Assembly: GCF_017591425.1 (NCBI RefSeq)
Contig: NW_024466459.1
Span: 3,100,001 to 3,164,000 of the forward strand
DNA from: Ochotona curzoniae
Taxonomy: Eukaryota; Chordata; Mammalia; Lagomorpha; Ochotonidae
Direction: 5' to 3'
DNA: 64,000 bases
Positions within the stretch are counted from its first letter, which is position 1; every line of letters starts with the position of its first letter. This document shows, piece after piece, positions 22,577 through 33,170 of this stretch. Under the pieces are notes generated by a model. That model ran no database searches. It had not been told where the DNA came from and saw only the letters and a program-made list of their open reading frames with translations. Both the position numbers and the translations under genes were made by a program.

Positions 22577-24242
22577 CCATTGAACTATTTACAATGAAAT
22601 GAAGAGGAGCGTCTATCCAAGTGCACATCTCTTCTCAAACCAGAATCTTTGATAAACAAAGTCTAATGTTCTCAAAACATCTGAGAAAGTAAGAGGATCT
22701 ACTCCATAAATCCTATCCAATATATTCATACAAACAGGACAATTAGCTTTCCTAACAACTTTCCCAGGAAAAAATATGAAAAATCATAATTTATCAATGA
22801 AACAGACACAATAATGCACAGGATCCCAAGACAGAGAGGACACCACTTGTGCTGCATGTAAAACCAACAGCAACGGACACAGTTGGTTCCCCAAAGGGCC
22901 AGTGGAGACTTCCGGGTGTCAACAAGCAAGCTTCAGGAGCAAGGACAGACAGACCCTTGTTCTTTCCCCTGCCCCTCCCTGTATTCATCTCTCAGGAGTG
23001 AACCTCCAGTGGTTTCTAAAACTCCCTCCAGGTGTCACGTGTGAGTGATAACTCAAAAAAACCTACTAAAAAGTTACAGTTTTTCTGATAATACACAAAT
23101 ACTGTTTTCAGTCAGAAACTGCCATACTTCTTGCACATGAAACCAACTAAGAAACAGCAAGTTAAACGCCTTGCACATAACATTCTTTCTCTGCATATTG
23201 ATGGTAAATGTAAAATGACTACAACCATCTTTGTAAAAAGTCACATGAATCAGAAACACACAACATTAAGTAAGAGTTGATGGGTCTCGGTACTCCCACT
23301 TAGATGAATACCTCTAACACTTCTACAGTCCTTTAACACCCTAGCTGGATTTTAAATCATTGAATCAAATGATTAGTGGTACAGATTAAATGTGCTCTCT
23401 TATTATTACAAATGAGCTTTCAAATCTCAAGTTAGAATATTAAAATGTTTGAAAACCTTCAAACTAAAATAGTGCCCTAAAATGCAGTGATGTGAATAAA
23501 TTACACCATTACAAAGGTACTAATTAACAATCAATGAAATATAGTCAAAACAAGCTCATAGCTAGGTCTTCTTACACACTGGCAATTAGATTGAAATTCT
23601 TCCTCTTTCAACTATTTTTCTTTTTTGCATAATTTCAGTTTATCTGCAAATAATGTGCTATTGATCTATAGCTGCCTTTGAGGACCTGTTCTGATTATCA
23701 CAAATTTCCAGTACACTTCCCTTATGCTGCGTATGGTCAATCGATTCAAAGGAGGTGCAGGGAGTGCATCCATGTCAAGAATTAGTGTCAACATCAGTTA
23801 TTTCTAATAGGTAATTGAGTGTGACCTTCTTGGAGGCCTGGGAAATTGTAACAAAACATTGCGTCAATGCTCAAATGCTCATCAAAACTGGTTTTGAAAG
23901 ACAAACTCCAGCTTTTTAAGTAATATTGATTTCGAACTGTTCACCCATTACCTATTTCTGAAGAAAATGCATATAGAAATGTCCCTGTTAAAGACAGACT
24001 TCAAAAGGTACTTGCAATATTCAATATGAATACGCATGATCATCCTGGGCAAGTCAGAAAGCTATGACATGGTATTCACATGCCACATCATGCAACTGCT
24101 TGTCACTTCCAGGAAAACATTCTGCAAAGTCGCAGCCTCACATGGACGTCAAAAGTGAATATGCAAACTATCTCCTCTCGATGGACACAGTGCCTGGAAT
24201 AGGTTTAAATCCAAAGAAACAAATGGATAAAAGATGATAAAA
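22577..24242. other. Repeat-poor, AT-rich stretch of 1.7 kb
   Basis: No gene or repeat recognised. The part at about 23290-23990 is AT-rich but compositionally varied, with TAATTA and CAAT-type words. It looks like conserved non-coding sequence rather than decayed repeat. Confidence 0.4.
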
Positions 24243-24487
24243 GGGACTTGGGATACCCATGTCCCATGTCAAAGGATCTAGATAGGATTCCTGGTTCTGG
24301 CTCCCAGCTTCAGCTTTCTACAGATGCAGACCCTGCAAGGCAGCAGTGTGGGTTTCTGCTACACACGTGGACTGTCTTCCAACTTTGACCTCCTAGCCAC
24401 TGCAAGAACTGGGGGATGGAGGAAACCAATGGATGAAAATGTTTACTGCCCCCCTTACTCTCTGTTTCTCTCTCCAACAAATTAAAG
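24243..24487 (+). mobile_element. CSINE-type SINE, second subfamily, truncated head
   Basis: CCTGGTTCTGGCTCCCAGCTTC, CAGATGCAGACCCTGCAAGGCAGCAG, ACACACGTGGACTGTC, AACTGGGGGATGGAGGAAACC, and TCTGTTTCTCTCTCC with a short tail. Confidence 0.75.
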
Positions 24488-24616
24488 GGTAGGGTCAGGA
24501 GGAGAAGACAGCTAAAGGTCACATTTGATAAATTGAGCTCATACTTTAAGAAGATGACCATTGGATAAGTACAAAATTAGTTCCACTAATTATAGGCAAT
24601 TGTTTGCAAATATTAA

Positions 24617-24962
24617 GGTGCCAGTGTCTATCATCTGCAACACCAGCATGGGCACCAATTTGAGTCTTGGCAGCTCCACTTCCAATCCAGCTCCCTGCTA
24701 ACGTTCTTGGGAAAGTAGTAGAGGTTGGCTAAAGTCCCTGGGCTCATACAACCATGTGGCTGACCTGGTTGCACCTCCAGGTTACCAGCTTCTAATCTGG
24801 CTCAGTCCTGGTCCTTGTGGCTTGCTGAGGAATGAACCGGTGGATGGGCGATCCCTCCCTCCCTCTTTCCCTCCTTCCCTCTCTCCCTCCCTCTCTCTTT
24901 CCCTCTCTCCCTCTCCTCTATGTTTTTCTAATTTTGTTTAAGTAAATGAAAAAGAAAAAAAA
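24617..24962 (+). mobile_element. CSINE-type SINE with expanded CCCT tract; host of an L1 insertion
   Basis: GGTGCCAGTGTCTATC head, GCTCCACTTCCAATCCAGC, CTGCTAACGTTCTTGGGAAAG, CCAGCTTCTAATCTGGCTC, GAATGAACCGGTGGATGG, then a (CCCT)n-type pyrimidine stretch at about 24850-24918 and a GTAAATGAAAAAGAAAAAAAAA tail. The L1 at 24964 begins directly after the A-tail. Confidence 0.85.
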
Positions 24963-24963
24963 A

Positions 24964-26076
24964 TCCACTGAGCATAATGGTCTCCAGTTGGGGCCATCTA
25001 GTTGCAAATGCTATAATTTCATTCTTTTTAACAGTTGAGTAATATTCCATGGAGTACATGTACCACAGTTTCTTTAATGGGAAAAGATTCTTTGGATGGG
25101 AATCACGGTTGCTTCCGTGTCTTTGCTATTGTAGATTATACTGCTGTAAATATAGGATTACAGATCCCCTTCTCATATGCAGTTTTCATTTCCTTCGGAT
25201 ATATTCCCAGGAGTGGGATAGCTGGGTCATTTGGCAGGTTTATTTGCAGTTGTCTAAGCGCTCTCCATACTGATTTCCATAGTGGTTGTACTAACCTACA
25301 CTCACACCAGCAGTGAAGGAGGAAAGCCTTCTTGCCACATCCACACCAGCAGGTGTTGTTAATAGAGTAACTCAATCCCAAAAGGACAAACACCATTATG
25401 TTCTCTCTGATATAAGGCAGTGTTTGTGCAAATTTTAAAGTCAATAACCCTTTCCATACTGTTTTTGCTGCATCCCATGTGTTTTGATGCTTTTGTTTTT
25501 ATTTTTATTTCTTCCAAATAATTTGCTTTCTCTTGTTGAATTAATCACCAGCTCATGGATGGTACAGAGGCATCATTTTACCCAAGAGGCTTTTGTGTGT
25601 TCTTTTTCATTTTTTTACCCATGTGCTGGTTATTCAGTGACACATTTTCAACTCCATGGTGCTATAAAGTTTTTGTTTTAACTTTATACCTGTTCTTTAC
25701 TTTTTTCATTGCTTCTCATTTAAGGGAATGTATAGTAATTGTGTAAGAGACTGTCATCCAGATGTAAAGACACAATGCAGTATGCATCCCTACTTCCAAA
25801 TCAAAGATGGACTCCCAATGAAACTGTTGGACATATTTGGATAATGGGATGCTGGACTGTCTGACATTGTCTGTACCAGCAATGTCAGGGTACACTTAAA
25901 TAACAGATTGATCGACTGATGACTGCTTATGACTGATGACAGACTTATGACTGCTTATTGTAATAATATGGGGAAAATCAGTCAGAGTGGGAATTTGGAG
26001 AAGGGGTAGAGAAATCCCAAACCCTATGGAATTGTACCATAAAATTCAAAATTAAAAAACAAGAAAATAATAAAAT
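24964..26076 (+). mobile_element. L1 retrotransposon, 5' truncated, with inverted 5' segment (twin priming)
   Basis: Two L1 pieces in opposite orientation. On the minus strand, 24964-about 25360 encodes the C-terminal end of ORF2p: a cysteine-rich stretch ([15 protein letters not shown]), then the conserved VQPLWKSVW and [12 protein letters not shown]. It ends at sense codons ETIMLS. On the plus strand, from about 25365, the sequence resumes almost exactly there (AACTCAATCCCAAAAGGAC = NSIPKG in sense). It continues through a 3' UTR to an A-rich end (AAAAAACAAGAAAATAATAAAA) at 26076. ORF2 is broken; this copy is dead. The target-site duplication is ambiguous because the insertion fell in a SINE A-tail. 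Confidence 0.85.
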
Positions 26077-28600
26077 GCTAATACGTAGGCTCTACTCTGC
26101 AAAGCAATGAAGACTACCTAGACATCATATGGGAAAGACATACACAAACACAGTGATTTTCTGAAAATTAGATTTCCTGGAAACAAAGCATCCTCCACAG
26201 ATGGAGAAGTTGTGAAACTTCCAGAAATTCCAGTCTGTTGGATGTAAGCACAGACTGGTGCTTCCTCAGGAATGGCAAAGTTCTGCACTGAGCTCGTAGC
26301 CACTCACTCACCTGAAGACAAGGCAGGGAAAGGCAAAGAATGAAGACAGATGACCCTGACCTTCCCTTGCCCTCATTAGGCTCTATTTAAAGTATTCACA
26401 CCAAATTAGCACATACATTTCTGAAACTGCCACAGAACTCCAGCACAGCAAGGTCCCTTGGTTCAAGCACAACCAGGCTCTCTCCTACAACCCTGGGACA
26501 TCCAGGTCAGCTCTCCTATGTCTCATCTAAAATGCCCGGATGGTACTTCCTACCTACAGGCTCCTGGCAAGACAAACCACTTATTTTCTGGGTATGACAC
26601 AGAAGGTGACCATTAGCCACCTGGGGACTAGTTTCGTTTTGGGTTCTCATATGCATAGGTGGCCCAGACAAGCCCTTATTGCTCCTGGATTTCTATCAGC
26701 ATCTGCATAATGGGGTTATTTTCCCAAAAGACTATAAGAGTATCTGATGAACTTGTTCTGTTATAGCAAAACATTTTATTAAAGTGGCTAAACTCATAAA
26801 GAGGTCACAGTTTCAATTCCAATTGGCTATCTTTTTTTTTTCCTTCCTTACTAGGAGACCTATAGTGAAAAATGAGCTAGAAATCACTGCATTGAAATCC
26901 AGGGGCAAATCTCTCTTATGCCGTTTCCTTGGACATCTGTAGCAAGAATCATTGGGTACGTTTGGCAACTGCCCCTCAGCCTATGAGCTTCCACCAGCTC
27001 CCGTCACTCAATCATGAACCCAACACATGACAGCAAACTGGGGTGGCCATTCCAATCTGACAGCTGGCTAGCAAGGAGGGAAGGAAGCTCATCCTTTATC
27101 TGTGAGTGAGATGTACTCTATTCTCCTTCCATGCCCACAGAAGTCCCCAAAGACCACCAGAAGGAACAGTCACAGAGACCCTGGCAGAGGGCAGCCAAGC
27201 ACAGTCTCCTACCTAAAGGCTTGACTTTCAGCCTTGACCTTGTCTACTCAGGCCATGGTACCTAGTGAGAAGAAATAACTTTACATCTTAAAGAACACAG
27301 CTTGAGTTACTGGATTGTAAACATTTAAAGAAATATGCTTTGCCTACCAGAAGCTTCTCAATTTACATTTTAAAGCCAACCAAAGGCACTCTAACTGTGA
27401 AATTCAAATACCAATTACAGAGAAGGTAGGAGTTTTTTTTTCCTTTATTACTAATGAATATGCAGTAACAGAAGACTGGTACTGGAAGCTCCAAGGATGA
27501 CACTGAATTTGGGTAGAAGTTTTCCATGAGAGGCTCAGCTGGACCTGATCCTGAAGGCATCATGAGAAAGGAATGGGTGGTCCATGGGCAAATCCAAGGA
27601 CAATGCAGTGACGCTGCCAGCTCTTCATGCAAGTCCAGCATCTCTGTGTCACACACGACCTCAAGAAAAGCAGACAGGAGCTGTATCACCTTGATAGACA
27701 CTGAGTCCACCAGCAATGAAATGCTCCATGTGGCCCTGCATTCCCATGTCTGCCTGTATGCTGTCCCTGGACACTGCATCTTGTGTGCCACTTTGTCAGT
27801 GAACAGTGACCATCAATCACATGGGTGATCGGGGGTCTCTATCTCCCCCACTGAGCGGGGGACAGGCCTCACACCACAAGGCCAAAGCAGAGGAACCCTC
27901 GCCAGAATATGTCTCCTTTCCAAATGGAACAATCGAAATCAAATATAAACAATAAGTAAAAATACAATCTGTGGGATTCACTGAAAAATAGTGCTTCCTC
28001 ATGCAAATTTACAATGCCCTGTTGAAACAACCTCAGGTTGTTTCAAATAACATCTTTACAGAAAACTAACAACATGCCACACAGCTCTGTTACTTGCATT
28101 GTTCATAAATGGATTTACAGCTGCTGCTGATTTCCCCCAAAGTCTATATTATGCACATTCCCCTGCCCCTCCCCATCTCACCACAGGCATTCATGAAGAT
28201 ATCCTTACATCTGTACCCTGCCCTCTTGCTGGGAGCTGGGTATTTATGCCTGGAAAAACTCTCACTTACATTACTTTAATGGGTTCTAAGTAAAACACCA
28301 CTTGCAGAGATTTATTTCCCCATTTGTTTGGCCAAAGATTTGAATTATAGCTCACAGGGTAAATTCATAAATAAATAGTGTTAGTACCTCATTGGGGAGC
28401 TGTAATGTAATAGGAGCTTCAGCTTTCTCTTTGCCGTTATGGAAGCACTCCTACACACTGTGGAGCATACAGTGTATGCACACAGGATGGTAAATTCCCT
28501 AAAATGGGTACCTCCTTATCTTCTTACCAAACCACGGTCAAGAACAGAGATATGTATCGGAGATTTCAGAGATTCTTAGTTTTGCTTTTCGAGTTTCTGT
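26077..28600. other. Repeat-poor stretch of 2.5 kb, no gene assigned
   Basis: No SINE landmarks. A 142-codon minus-strand frame at 27363-27791 has no recognised domain and overlaps a 100-codon plus-strand frame. A perfect short-loop palindrome lies at 28022-28046. Confidence 0.45.
28022..28046. repeat. 25-bp perfect palindrome (12-bp arms, 1-nt centre)
   Basis: TTGAAACAACCT, one C, then AGGTTGTTTCAA: the arms are perfect reverse complements. The immediately flanking bases do not extend the stem. Sits in single-copy sequence with no recognised transposon around it. Confidence 0.9.
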
Positions 28601-28905
28601 TGGTGTTTGTTTATTTAAAGGTCAGAAAGAGACAGAGACATAGAGATGTTCCATACACTGGTTCATTTTTTCAGGTGGCCACAATGGGACAGTGCTGGGC
28701 CAGGCTGAAGCCAGGAGCTTCATCCTGACTTCTCAAATAAGTGACAGGAGTCCAAGTACTTGAGCTATGATCTGTTGTTTCATCCAAGGTCATGAGCATG
28801 AAGGGAGATCAGAAATGAAACAATCAGATCACAAATAGTGGCCACATGGAATGCCCATATTGCAGGAGCCAGGTTTACCTACTATGCCACCATGTTGGTT
28901 CCAGC
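28601..28905 (-). mobile_element. CSINE-type SINE, full length
   Basis: Antisense copy: GTTTATTTAAAGGTCAGAAAGAGACAG, CACTGGTTCATTTTTTCAGGTGGCC, GTGCTGGGCCAGGCTGAAGCCAGGAG, GTCCAAGTACTTGAGC, GGCCACATGGAATGCCC, and head complement ACTATGCCACCATGTTGG. Confidence 0.85.
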
Positions 28906-28964
28906 CTACTTAGTTTTTAAAACATGCGATATTAAGTCACCCTGCAATAATTTCAAAATACCAT

Positions 28965-29355
28965 ACCACAACAGAGGATGGGGGACAGAGCAAATCCATC
29001 AACTACCCCAGCCAAGAGCTGGCAGTGAATACCTGGGCAAACAGAGACTCTAAGGTGGACTATGTCAGCCAGTGGATTCTGGAGAGATTTCATCTTGCTT
29101 GGAATGGCGCAACTGGCGGCAAATCAGAACTGTTGAACTATGAAAACCACCTGAGCAGTGCCCTCGGAGCATACCCCACTTCGGGGACCTAGGATGGGTG
29201 GGAGGTTGGGCGGGGCTTCTCCCTTTATTTCCTCCCTTACCCTATATACAGAAAAAAATAACAATATGGAAATAATGGTCTTACCCACTTTCCTGTAGCC
29301 CTTGAACCTTTGTACCCTAATCAACTATATAAAGATTACCAAAATAATTTTTTTA
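28965..29355 (+). mobile_element. Unclassified retroposon 3' end (candidate)
   Basis: A block ending in CCCTAATCAACTATATAAAGATTACCAAAATAATTTTTTTAAAA. Its 3' end resembles that of 47230-47690 (CACCCTAATCAGG ... CACCAAAAATAAATTATTTTAAAA). Both pass through a CTCCCTTA/CTCCTTACCC motif before the tail. It could be a lagomorph L1 3' end or an unnamed SINE. No coding capacity. Confidence 0.35.
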
Positions 29356-29899
29356 AAAATTTCAAAATGTCCGCAGAAGCATTACACTTCTAATCACCAA
29401 TGAAAGTATAATACAGGTTGTACTGTTTAAGTTACTAGACTTAAAAAATAATGCAGTAGGTTCCTTTTGACAGTGCAGTGCTAAAATAACAATGTCAAAT
29501 GAAAGATGCCCTGAAGAAATGAATCGATCCATACATATAGATCCAATCAAAGGATCACTCTGTGCTGGCAGAGGATCCAAAGCTCTTGGGGAAAGTTGAA
29601 CTAGAAAAGGCAGAGAATCACTCTCAAGCTGACAAAGAGGCCGATGATCATGGTGATGAAAAATGAAGTGAGGAAATAGCCCATCCCAAAAATTACTGTT
29701 CAAGTATCTCTCAGCAACAAGCCCGTCCACACTTGGAAACCTTAATCCCAAGGGTTTTTTTTTTTTAATCTTTAATCAGTTCTTTAATGAGATATGGATA
29801 TCACAAAGGTTTCAGTCCATTCCCTCCAGTTAAGGTAAAGTCCTTAACTCCTCAGCTCCTTCCTCAAAAGCAGGAACACTCCAGGTCCGGGAGCCGTGG
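29356..29899. other. Single-copy spacer
   Basis: T-run at 29755-29766. A 129-codon minus-strand frame at 29362-29751 is unrecognised. Confidence 0.35.
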
Positions 29900-30075
29900 T
29901 GCAGCTCTGGGTCTACACAGGTTACAAGGGACTGAGCGTCATGCTCTCAGTTTTCCCATTTCTAGACTTGGAATAATTGCCAGTGTCCATGTGTGGAAGC
30001 TGAGGATTAAATGAGTTCAATCAAGTACAGCTGCTGAATGTTGACATGGCACCAAGCCCGCAGGCTATGTTAATT
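29900..30075 (-). mobile_element. MIR, antisense
   Basis: CTCTCAGTTTTCCCATTTCTAGACTTGG, then GAAGCTGAGGATTAAATGAGTTCAATCAAGTACAG and TGGCACCAAGC. This is the complement of the MIR core and 5' half. Confidence 0.5.
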
Positions 30076-30129
30076 ATTAAAATATCAACTTTTTCCTTTT
30101 TCACATGTACATTTGGGTTTCCTGTTCTT

Positions 30130-30158
30130 GAGAGAGAGAGAGAGAGAAAGAAAGGAAA
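30130..30158. repeat. (GA)n microsatellite
   Basis: Short GA run passing into GAAAGAAAGG. It lies just before a SINE head in the opposite sense, so it is probably the relic of an antisense SINE's pyrimidine tract. Confidence 0.7.
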
Positions 30159-30173
30159 ACAACTTCCAGGTGG

Positions 30174-30310
30174 GTTTTTGGCTCACAGTGGGGGGATTAA
30201 GCTGTGGCTCGGGACACTCACATCTCACACAGTGTGCTTGGTTGAGTCCTGGCTACTCTGCTTCCATCCAGCTTCCTGCTATTAACACACTCTTGGTTGG
30301 GCAGCAAGGA
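30174..30310 (+). mobile_element. CSINE-type SINE, 5' part
   Basis: TTGGTTGAGTCCTGGCTACTCTGCTTCCATCCAGCTTCCTGCTATTAACACAC is clear, preceded by a diverged head. The 3' half is absent. Confidence 0.65.
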
Positions 30311-30334
30311 CCTACTGGAACTCTCAGGTTAGCA

Positions 30335-30610
30335 GGTGAACCTCTACCTTCAAACTCAGCTCTGGCTTCACTCCAAGAGCCCTCCTTGACCACCACTTCA
30401 CTGGAATATGTGTTACCTCCTTTCTCTTGCTCATCCTGGCTCCAGGGCACCCCATGGTCACCTCCCTCTGTCCACATTCACTGCTTCTTACAGAACTGGG
30501 CTGCTCTCCAGCAGCTCACTGAGGGGATAAAGTTATGCCCTAGTCATCTTCACATCCTCCAATGGCACACAGTAGCAATCAGTATCTTCCAAACCAAGTA
30601 TCTGCATTCA
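30335..30610 (+). mobile_element. L2 LINE 3' fragment (candidate)
   Basis: Reads CTCAGCTCTGGCTTCACTCC, AGAGCCCTCCTTGACCACC, GTGTTACCTCCTTTCTC, GGCACACAGTAGCAATCAG. This resembles the L2 3' end, heavily diverged. The 175-codon plus frame at 30113-30640 spans this and the SINE, so it is not a gene. Confidence 0.35.
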
Positions 30611-30721
30611 ACAGAACTTGAAAAGGTACATCTCTACTAAAATATTTATAGGAAATGAAATACTCAATAGCAACCAATGTTTCTTGTATTGAGAATCATA
30701 TACATGGATTCCAAGATCTTT

Positions 30722-30786
30722 TACGCCAAACTAAGCTTATCTTTTAATTCCACTTTTCCATAATCTTTTTCAAGCACCCTCATATC
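30722..30786 (-). mobile_element. Mariner-type MITE, half copy
   Basis: GCCAAACTAAGCTTATCTTTTAATTCC, then TTTTCCATAATCTTTTTCAAGCACCCTCATATC. It matches the right half of the MITE at 6299-6439; the left half is absent. Confidence 0.5.
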
Positions 30787-31739
30787 TATAGGCATGCCCA
30801 ATATAATGGCATTTTCGTCAATAATGGATGCACTTGTGATGGTGCTCCCTTCTTGGTTAGCATAGAACACACCATGCTAACTTATGAAAGTCTCATCACA
30901 CAAGTGGTTCCTCTCTGCCCACAGCATCCGTCCTCAGAGCTATCCACAGTTAAATGGCCACATGTTTCATCTCTAAAGTGGAGCTTAATCTACACAAGAA
31001 AATGCAGAACCAGTAAACACAGAAATTGAGCATTAAATAAAATTAAGCCTCTGGAAACAGAACAAGTTTGATTTTTAAAGTAAACATCATAATTCCGTCT
31101 GCTCAATGCAGTAATGCTTCTGGAAGCTTTTAACAGCAGCAGGATCCTAACTGCTTAATCTTGTTTTCAATACTAGATAAAATTATGCTATATTTTTACT
31201 TATTAGAAGACCATGTAGTAAGCATGATGCTACTACTTCCCCACAATGCATCTGTCTTTCCTACGCATCAAATACGTGTGCTTCTCACCTTTTTCCGCTT
31301 ACCTTGCATACGGACTGACTCTCGAAGGGGAAAATTCTCTGTCTCACCTGAGTAAATCACATGGCTTCTGGCTTGTAATCCTACAGGCAGTCAATGAACT
31401 TTTCTGCCCCATTTTACTGCTCTCTCCCACCCAACTGCCTTCCTATCTCCAACCAGTCCCTACTCCACATCCACCTCTCTTGCTCAGCTAATCTCCCCAG
31501 CTAGTCCAACATCCACTCGGATGTCCCTCCTGAGACATACGAAAGCCATATGGTCACACTCCTCAAGCAGAAGGTGTGGTTGGATTTTTGACACTACTGT
31601 AATGACTCTACTCTTATTTTTCTCTGCATATTTAAACCATTCCTGCGTAGAATAGAGAGAACCTGCAATGGAATCTTAATGAGCTTTAAGTGTTACTCTA
31701 GATTTATTATGGCTCATTTCCTTCCAGACCTTGTAAGAT
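30787..31739. other. Single-copy spacer of 950 bp
   Basis: No repeat or gene recognised. Short frames only. Confidence 0.4.
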
Positions 31740-31950
31740 GGTTTCTTGAGTCAATTCCATTCCCAGCTCTGTCCATGCTTAGCTGTGTGAACCTGAGGAA
31801 ACTACCCAAATTCCATGAGTTTTAACTATATCATCAATAAGATGAAGAGAACACTAGTGCTGCCACATACAGTAATGTAAGGATTACTTGCAGAAATCAA
31901 GTGCTAAGGTAAGCACCCAGCTATAGCAGGTGGCAGATGTCAGCTCCCAC
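31740..31950 (-). mobile_element. MIR, antisense
   Basis: CCCAGCTCTGTCCATGCTTAGCTGTGTGAACCTGAGGAAACTACCC, then ATCATCAATAAGATGAAGAGAACACTAG, ATGTAAGGATTACTTGC and GTGCTAAGGTAAGC. This is the standard order of an antisense MIR. Confidence 0.65.
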
Positions 31951-32189
31951 CGGGCAGCAATATAATGGCTATCAGTCCCAGGAGCTCATGCAGTGTCCTG
32001 AGCCTCACCCAGAGGAGCTCCTGCTCCATGTGGAAGCTATAGAGAAAGTTACCAACACAGAAAGCTGGAACAGGGCTGCCTTTTGCATCCAGAGGGATAC
32101 AGCCCCCCTTGAGTGTGCCATATCAGACTTCATGTCTTGAAGTCAACAAATTTCTGTAATACCCTGATGCAGTCAAGTCTTCATTATAA

Positions 32190-32440
32190 AAGTCATCATC
32201 ACATCACAGCACCTGAGTCCAAGTTCTGCTTTGCTTCCTGATAAATCACACCCTGCGAGGCATCAAGTGATGGTTCAAGTACCTGGACCCCTGCCACCTG
32301 CACAGGAAAGGCCTAAATTAAGTCTCCAGATCCTGGCCTCAACCTGTCCCAGCACTGGCCATTGCCAGCATGTGAAGTGTGAATCAGCACATAGGAAATC
32401 TATGTCTCTGAATTCTAAATACATACTTTAAAAATTAAAA
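32190..32440 (+). mobile_element. CSINE-type SINE, diverged
   Basis: GAGTCCAAGTTCTGCTTTGC, TAAATCACACCCTGCGAGGCATC, GTTCAAGTACCTGGACCCCTGCC, GATCCTGGCCTCAACCTGTCCC, GTGAAGTGTGAATCAGC and an ACTTTAAAAATTAAAA tail. Confidence 0.7.
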
Positions 32441-32664
32441 AGCAAGGAAATCTACTTGTGGCCCCTGCCTCAGCAGCCCAAGGCTATGACTCAGAAACAG
32501 ACTTGACCCTTGTCCATCACAGCTGCAGGAGACTAAGACTTTTAAAAATGATTTACCTTTCCTTCCTTACCAAAAATTGTATATCAAAACAGCAGGACTT
32601 CTTAACCTCTTCACTGAATAAATCTGCTTAAAATTACAAGTCCCAGCACAGGCTAGACCATGAC
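32441..32664. other. Short single-copy spacer
   Basis: No features seen. Confidence 0.4.
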
Positions 32665-33170
32665 GAAAAAGATGCTCACAGGATGAGAATGTGAACCTGT
32701 GTGGAGTCTTGGGGAGCATCTTGGCAGCATGTGCCAAATGCCATAAAAAAAGGTAAATATTGCTGGACTCAAGTGTCCCACTTCCGGCAAGTTATACACA
32801 TATTTACACAGCAAGATGTTCGTCCCAGCATTACTTATAATAGTATGATTTAAAAAATTACAATGTCCTGTCAATTAAAAGCTAAATAAATAACAACATA
32901 TTCATAAAGTAGAGTATTATGCTGGAGGATTTCAAAAAGTTCAAGGAAAATTAAATCAAATGACAAAAAGTTTAAAAAATTGAAATCCATAATTGATTCA
33001 TAAACTTTTAGAAGTTCCCTCAAATAGCTATTGTTAATATCCTATTCCTGAAAACTAGTAACAAACATGAAAAAATTACTTGATATATTAAGTGGAGAAA
33101 AATAGGATAAAAATCACATAAAAACTGCATTACCAAACAGAAGCCCAGAGGTACAGGGCAGAAAGACAAA
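32665..33170 (+). mobile_element. Old L1 (L1M-type) 3' fragment, interrupted by a MITE
   Basis: Reads TGGCAGCATGTGCC, AAGTGTCCCACTTCCGGCAAG, CACACATATTTACACAGCAAGATGTTCGTCCCAGCATTACTTATAATAG, AATGTCCTGTCAATTAAAAGC, ATTATGCTGG. After the MITE at 32924-33026 it resumes with TTACTTGATATATTAAGTGGAGAAAAATAGG. These are well-known late-ORF2/3' UTR words of ancient L1s. No open frame remains. Confidence 0.65.
32924..33026 (+). mobile_element. Mariner-type MITE nested in the old L1
   Basis: Left end GAGGATTTCAAAAAGTTCAAGG and right end CATAAACTTTTAGAAGTTCCCTC are inverted copies. The middle, TTGAAATCCATAATTG, matches the family. L1 sequence flanks it on both sides, so the MITE inserted after the L1. 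Confidence 0.7.

Noticed and set aside
25136..25444. 102-codon minus-strand frame resembling a protein family
   Set aside because: Its C-terminal two thirds is an L1 ORF2p remnant. Its N-terminal part is antisense of the other L1 half, so it is not a gene.
27363..27791. 142-codon minus-strand frame
   Set aside because: No recognised domain and overlapped by an opposite frame. Length is within chance for 64 kb searched in six frames.
29571..29665. Charged, protein-like short frame (about 31 codons, Glu/Lys/Asp-rich)
   Set aside because: Looked like a processed pseudogene fragment, but I could match it to no protein and the flanking frames are closed.
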